Origin: CAYLNH01 sp964384625
GTDB lineage: Bacteria; Verrucomicrobiota; Lentisphaeria; JABSQK01
Direction: 5' to 3'
DNA length: 10,001 bases
Assembly: GCA_964384625.1 (NCBI GenBank)
Contig: CAYLNH010000267.1
Span: forward strand, 1 to 10,001
Made by a program: the position numbers and the translations under genes. A model generated the notes under the pieces. The model did not search any database. It was not told where the DNA came from and worked only from the letters and a program-made list of their open reading frames with translations. Shown piece after piece: positions 7,901 to 10,001 of the stretch. The stretch's first letter is position 1. Every line of letters begins with the position of its first letter.

Positions 7901-9186
7901 AGCCCCCGTCGGGATGTTGTACGAATCCGTTCGATCGGGTGATGCGCGCAGCGGCGAAGAACCTGGCGGTCTTCAGCCAACGGCGTCGCTGCAATCGCCT
8001 GCAGCAGCAGATGCAGCTCGACGACCGGTAGATCCATGGTGGTTACGGCTTTCCGCGCTGCCGCAGCGAGGGTTGCAGTCTCCTTCCGGCGCCGGCCCCA
8101 AAGGCAGAGGAAGGCAACCCGTGGGGCCGCGTCCGACTTCAGCTTCTGCAGTTGTGCCGCTGCTTTGGCATTGCCTTCGTATTGCGCGAGTGCATAGGCT
8201 GCCGCCGCGCGGGTTGACGGCGTGTCGCCGGCGCCGGCACGTATAATTCGCTGCAGACCGGTCTTGGACTGGATGATGCCGAGCAGTCGCAGGGCTCCTT
8301 CGCTCCAGGCCAGCGGCACAGTCTTCTCGGCCTGGGCAACGATGGCATCATCGGCGGCGTCGTCGAGGTCGCCCATGATCACGTCGAGATTGCCGGCCAC
8401 CAAGGGGGCCGTCAGACGGAGCAGGAGCGGTTCGAACAAGGCGGGCTTGAGCCGCAGCAGGCGGTGGGCCCGGAATTCATAGTCCGTGCCGAGAATCTGC
8501 GGCAAAGCAACCAGGCCCATCCCGGCCCCGGCCTTGTTGAATTTCAGATCACGCGTCGTGCTGCTGAGTTGGATGCCGGCATCCTCGACAATGGCAGCCT
8601 GTACACGGACATCCTTGACCGACTTCTTCAGATGCGGGCTGAACTGCTTGAGCCGGATTTCGCCGGTGTTTGCCGGATACGCTGCGGTTTCCGTGCGCGT
8701 GCCGTAGACCAGCAGAAACCCGGGGGCATACGACATACCGGGGTCGGTAAGACGTGTCGTCTCGACAGCAGTGAGTTTCAGTTCGCGGGCGATCGTTCGC
8801 ATCGCTGCCGGGAAGTCCGCAAGGAGGTCCTTGACCGAAAGGGACAGGACCTCTTCCCCGCCTGCCCGGGCCAGGAAGATAGCGATGGAGTCTTTCCTGG
8901 TCCGGCAATCGATCAACACATCAATCGGGAGAATGCCGTTGTGCGTCTGATACGTCAACCGGCCCGACAGCTGGCTGAAGATCGATCGTGCCCGCGCGTC
9001 GTCAACCACGGCAACCGAGGGGCATTGCGCCAATCGTTCCCGCAGATAGAAGGAAACGGCTGCCAATGCCCGTTGCTCGGGAGTCGGCCGCTGCGTGTAT
9101 TTCAGCGGCTGCAACCCCACGCGCAAGGGCTCCGCGGCGTGAAGCATTACGGACAGCAGGAGGGTTGCGAGAACAAATGCTTTCAT
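4975..9186 (-). CDS. Large exported multidomain protein: TolB/CsgG-like, HEAT-like repeats, glycosidase-like barrel, amidotransferase-like domain
   Basis: The 1403-residue product starts with a Sec signal peptide, MKAFVLATLLLSVMLHAA (1-18). Residues about 20-140 resemble a TolB/CsgG-type alpha/beta domain. Residues about 290-615 are Ala/Leu-rich helical pairs of HEAT type, such as YIRAYALRALAAIAP. A basic Pro/Ala linker (about 619-637) leads into a region of about 320 residues that looks like a TIM barrel. Its YLDGVVLGEETMS (Glu724/Glu725) and LSLGIGGYEM (Glu866) are candidate glycosidase acids. An acidic DNDNDLGMDDLDD loop (965-977) follows, then residues about 1028-1142 (YDFVADLDQVVNLDLSRYRMIVV) like the amidotransferase-fold domain of GH42-type enzymes, then a beta-rich tail. 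Polysaccharide breakdown outside the cytoplasm is an inference; no family is firmly recognised. An in-frame ATG at 9225 has GGAAG upstream, but 9186 gives a standard signal peptide. Confidence 0.85.
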   Translation of the reverse strand: MKAFVLATLLLSVMLHAAEPLRVGLQPLKYTQRPTPEQRALAAVSFYLRERLAQCPSVAVVDDARARSIFSQLSGRLTYQTHNGILPIDVLIDCRTRKDSIAIFLARAGGEEVLSLSVKDLLADFPAAMRTIARELKLTAVETTRLTDPGMSYAPGFLLVYGTRTETAAYPANTGEIRLKQFSPHLKKSVKDVRVQAAIVEDAGIQLSSTTRDLKFNKAGAGMGLVALPQILGTDYEFRAHRLLRLKPALFEPLLLRLTAPLVAGNLDVIMGDLDDAADDAIVAQAEKTVPLAWSEGALRLLGIIQSKTGLQRIIRAGAGDTPSTRAAAAYALAQYEGNAKAAAQLQKLKSDAAPRVAFLCLWGRRRKETATLAAAARKAVTTMDLPVVELHLLLQAIAATPLAEDRQVLRRCAHHPIERIRTTSRRGLDRLAAANPEAISRLLRSTDSRTVLAGIAALPKELEQDDLAQLKHLAQSPHGKLAAAAVTALAPFRPKDPRQARLFDLETAPSLVRHRVVDQLRARGTPEAVQDLTQAASGHDGYIRAYALRALAAIAPEQATPIAVKGLTDTHDWVRLQAAALLATRAQPQHGKAIAEAIAAEKNIGVTLYLKDALAKAKGQPKPARRPAARNVKARQNMTWLCGIGRDAESSPFQGYYVFKPEPSEVWKKAYAKGKVVFARISCVGNPGQIIVSGRNRNSFWRQIDAQLTDANLPYLDGVVLGEETMSMNPSTLWNDGWRQFCRDAAIDTNRIGGKVENLNPDEKRAWINWALSRSVEGFNAIYDYIKLRFGRQRPGLQVCTFLPIQGLHGSLVPPNFNTWKFDVAGIYHYKGDSRMAAYNLVRRYKTHWPERPILWLSLGIGGYEMNPVKWNRSVPERPLMYRTSRSYADTVTAWLAGADAGWFSIWIFISPTFKRGKSMSGVVANAESIGADSPDLKRGIDHAFRGVEKILDRQALGKPIIGDNDNDLGMDDLDDIELDAGKKTEERDRKIAASKEKMRRGFGFYQQYVYDCVRVFNSLPRRNPKPKILAVRADVSVWSRPPTANPLVPGMALLNEYDFVADLDQVVNLDLSRYRMIVVRDPDKLRDQTITALTKWLKDTPGLLYINPFLPAEDNAEAGTAADHDGKLTLDWPWENDVQTTIVEGYPASKRTVRRVDVNGRDTKTSLLAVHAATFTVKGAARGLLTVGKKPVLALWHNPKQYRGAVLFDGLESASGQYLERLRDEINRIHQTAKVGLPLTGPRLQVLLRDRALQATAASRYYTEAGDESRLAGLDLLTGEANPKIGRAAAAIVGADYTNRHVANGNGINALAETPFTKAEVDGKTLVLQAAGLIRVAAGNANINIKTTSGKPIPRVDDPLQWLLSDTTEGLAVLAFGPTKRQVVYVRSQHPLAVTTTRTSE
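6244..6294 (-). other. Acidic, calcium-loop-like segment in the large protein
   Basis: This encodes residues 965-981, DNDNDLGMDDLDDIELD, with Asp at alternating positions as in DxDxDG calcium loops, although Leu stands where Gly is normal at position 6. It lies between the barrel-like region and a Lys/Arg/Glu-rich helix (about 985-1003). Metal binding or a flexible acidic linker are both possible. Confidence 0.3.
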
Positions 9187-9245
9187 GTGGTCTCTTGTCT
9201 TTGCGAGCCCATCACAGCTCACCATTCGGTTTCTTCCAGGCCTCG

Positions 9246-9944
9246 TTATTGAACGGGGAAGGGGGCCATGCGGATGTACGGCAGATAGTAGGACGGGAAC
9301 GTCAGGCTGTCGATGCGCCGCAGGCCGTATTTGTCGCCGATGAAGTTCCAGTCGCCCTTCTGCAAGTTGACACTGCCGTCGGCGTAGAGGACGTTGAGTC
9401 GCGGGTTGTCGACGTTGCCGTGGTTGAACGGTTTCGTTGCCAGGGACCCGGCCAGGCCGGAGGCGATCGCCTCGTCGCAGAACACGGGAATGGCCGAGGC
9501 ATCACCGGCCTTGTGGAAGCGGGCAGGATCGGCATAGTAGTCGGCGACCGGGCCGAAAACCTTGGTGAGTTCGGCGTTGATTTTGCTGTGTTGCCGCAAG
9601 ACGACGGTGCCGGAGGGTGCCTGGTATTCGGCGTAGTACGAGGCCACGATTTCACCGGTGATATACGAGACATCGTTGATGGTGGCCCAGGAGATCTTGG
9701 TGGCCCGCTTGCCCGGGCAGTTGAGCACGCCGTAGTTGTCCGGATTGGTCGACAGCGACCAGTGCGGCTTTGCACAGCCGAGGTACTCCTGGGCAAATGC
9801 GGTGAACTCCGGATGCTCGATGTAGAGCTTGGGGTCTTTAAAATTCGAAGGGGTATGGGCAAACAGCGGGAAGCTGCCGTGGTCGTCAGTGTAGAGCAGA
9901 ACCCCGATACCAATCTGGCGCAGATTGCCCTTGCAGACGGTCAT
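9246..9944 (-). CDS. H-X9-DG / prepilin-family-like protein lacking a visible prepilin leader
   Basis: The 232 residues begin MTVCKGNLRQIGIGVLLYTDDHGSFP, which in relatives is the segment just after the prepilin helix (CxxNLRQIG, then YxxDxxGxFP). Further family marks are VLNCPGK (73-79), VFCDE (154-158) and NHGNVDNPRLNVLYADGSV (174-192), a stretched form of the H-X9-DG motif. No type IV leader is present. The frame upstream of the ATG stays open to the window edge, but its 19 codons are hydrophilic (SSNQRNSGQKRWKIRY) and hold no pilin helix, so the true start may lie outside the window or the 5' end may be damaged. GGAAG nine bases before 9944 gives that ATG some support. It ends 59 nt before the large gene and is probably co-transcribed with it. 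Function is unknown. Confidence 0.75.
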   Translation of the reverse strand: MTVCKGNLRQIGIGVLLYTDDHGSFPLFAHTPSNFKDPKLYIEHPEFTAFAQEYLGCAKPHWSLSTNPDNYGVLNCPGKRATKISWATINDVSYITGEIVASYYAEYQAPSGTVVLRQHSKINAELTKVFGPVADYYADPARFHKAGDASAIPVFCDEAIASGLAGSLATKPFNHGNVDNPRLNVLYADGSVNLQKGDWNFIGDKYGLRRIDSLTFPSYYLPYIRMAPFPVQ

Positions 9945-10001
9945 GTAACGGATCTTCCATCGTTTTTGCCCTGAATTCCGCTGATTTGAGCTTAATGGGG
10001 T

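Noticed and set aside
8988..9974. Open reading frame of 328 codons on the plus strand near the right end
   Set aside because: It spans the opposite strand of two different genes and the gap between them, which a real gene would not be expected to do, and it shows no motif.

Overview
All six genes in this GC-rich window lie on the minus strand, so transcription runs from high to low coordinates. In order they are: a prepilin-family-like protein of the H-X9-DG type (9246-9944, start unresolved); a very large exported multidomain protein (4975-9186); a complete pseudopilin with a type IV leader (3562-4566); purM (2294-3340); argH (865-2235); and a membrane-anchored SGNH-like protein that ends abruptly (48-863). 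No tRNA, rRNA, CRISPR array or transposase gene was seen.

The source is probably a member of the Planctomycetota-Verrucomicrobiota-Lentisphaerota group, most likely from a metagenome. Proteins pairing an FTLIELLVVIAIIA leader with a C-terminal DGHVE-type motif are strongly amplified in that group, as are huge exported HEAT-repeat proteins fused to glycosidase-like domains. This is inferred from protein style; no phylogenetic marker settles it.

The right half (3.5-10 kb) looks like an accessory exported-protein locus. A 1403-residue protein sits between two prepilin-family genes. From the N-terminus it carries a signal peptide, a TolB/CsgG-like region, HEAT-like helical repeats, a basic Pro/Ala linker, a putative TIM-barrel glycosidase-like domain, a glutamine-amidotransferase-like beta-galactosidase-type domain and a beta-rich tail. 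The 59-nt gap before it suggests co-transcription with the gene at 9246. The pseudopilin after it has its own good sigma70-type promoter and a leader made of three back-to-back hairpins.

The left part (0-3.4 kb) is housekeeping: purM (purine synthesis) then argH (arginine synthesis), 58 nt apart, with the SGNH-like gene one base after argH. A candidate promoter upstream of purM overlaps a perfect 7-bp inverted repeat.

The only gene-free stretch over 300 bases is 4567-4974. It holds the pseudopilin promoter and leader, plus three hairpins at 4709-4827, two of which are copies of the same palindromic design.
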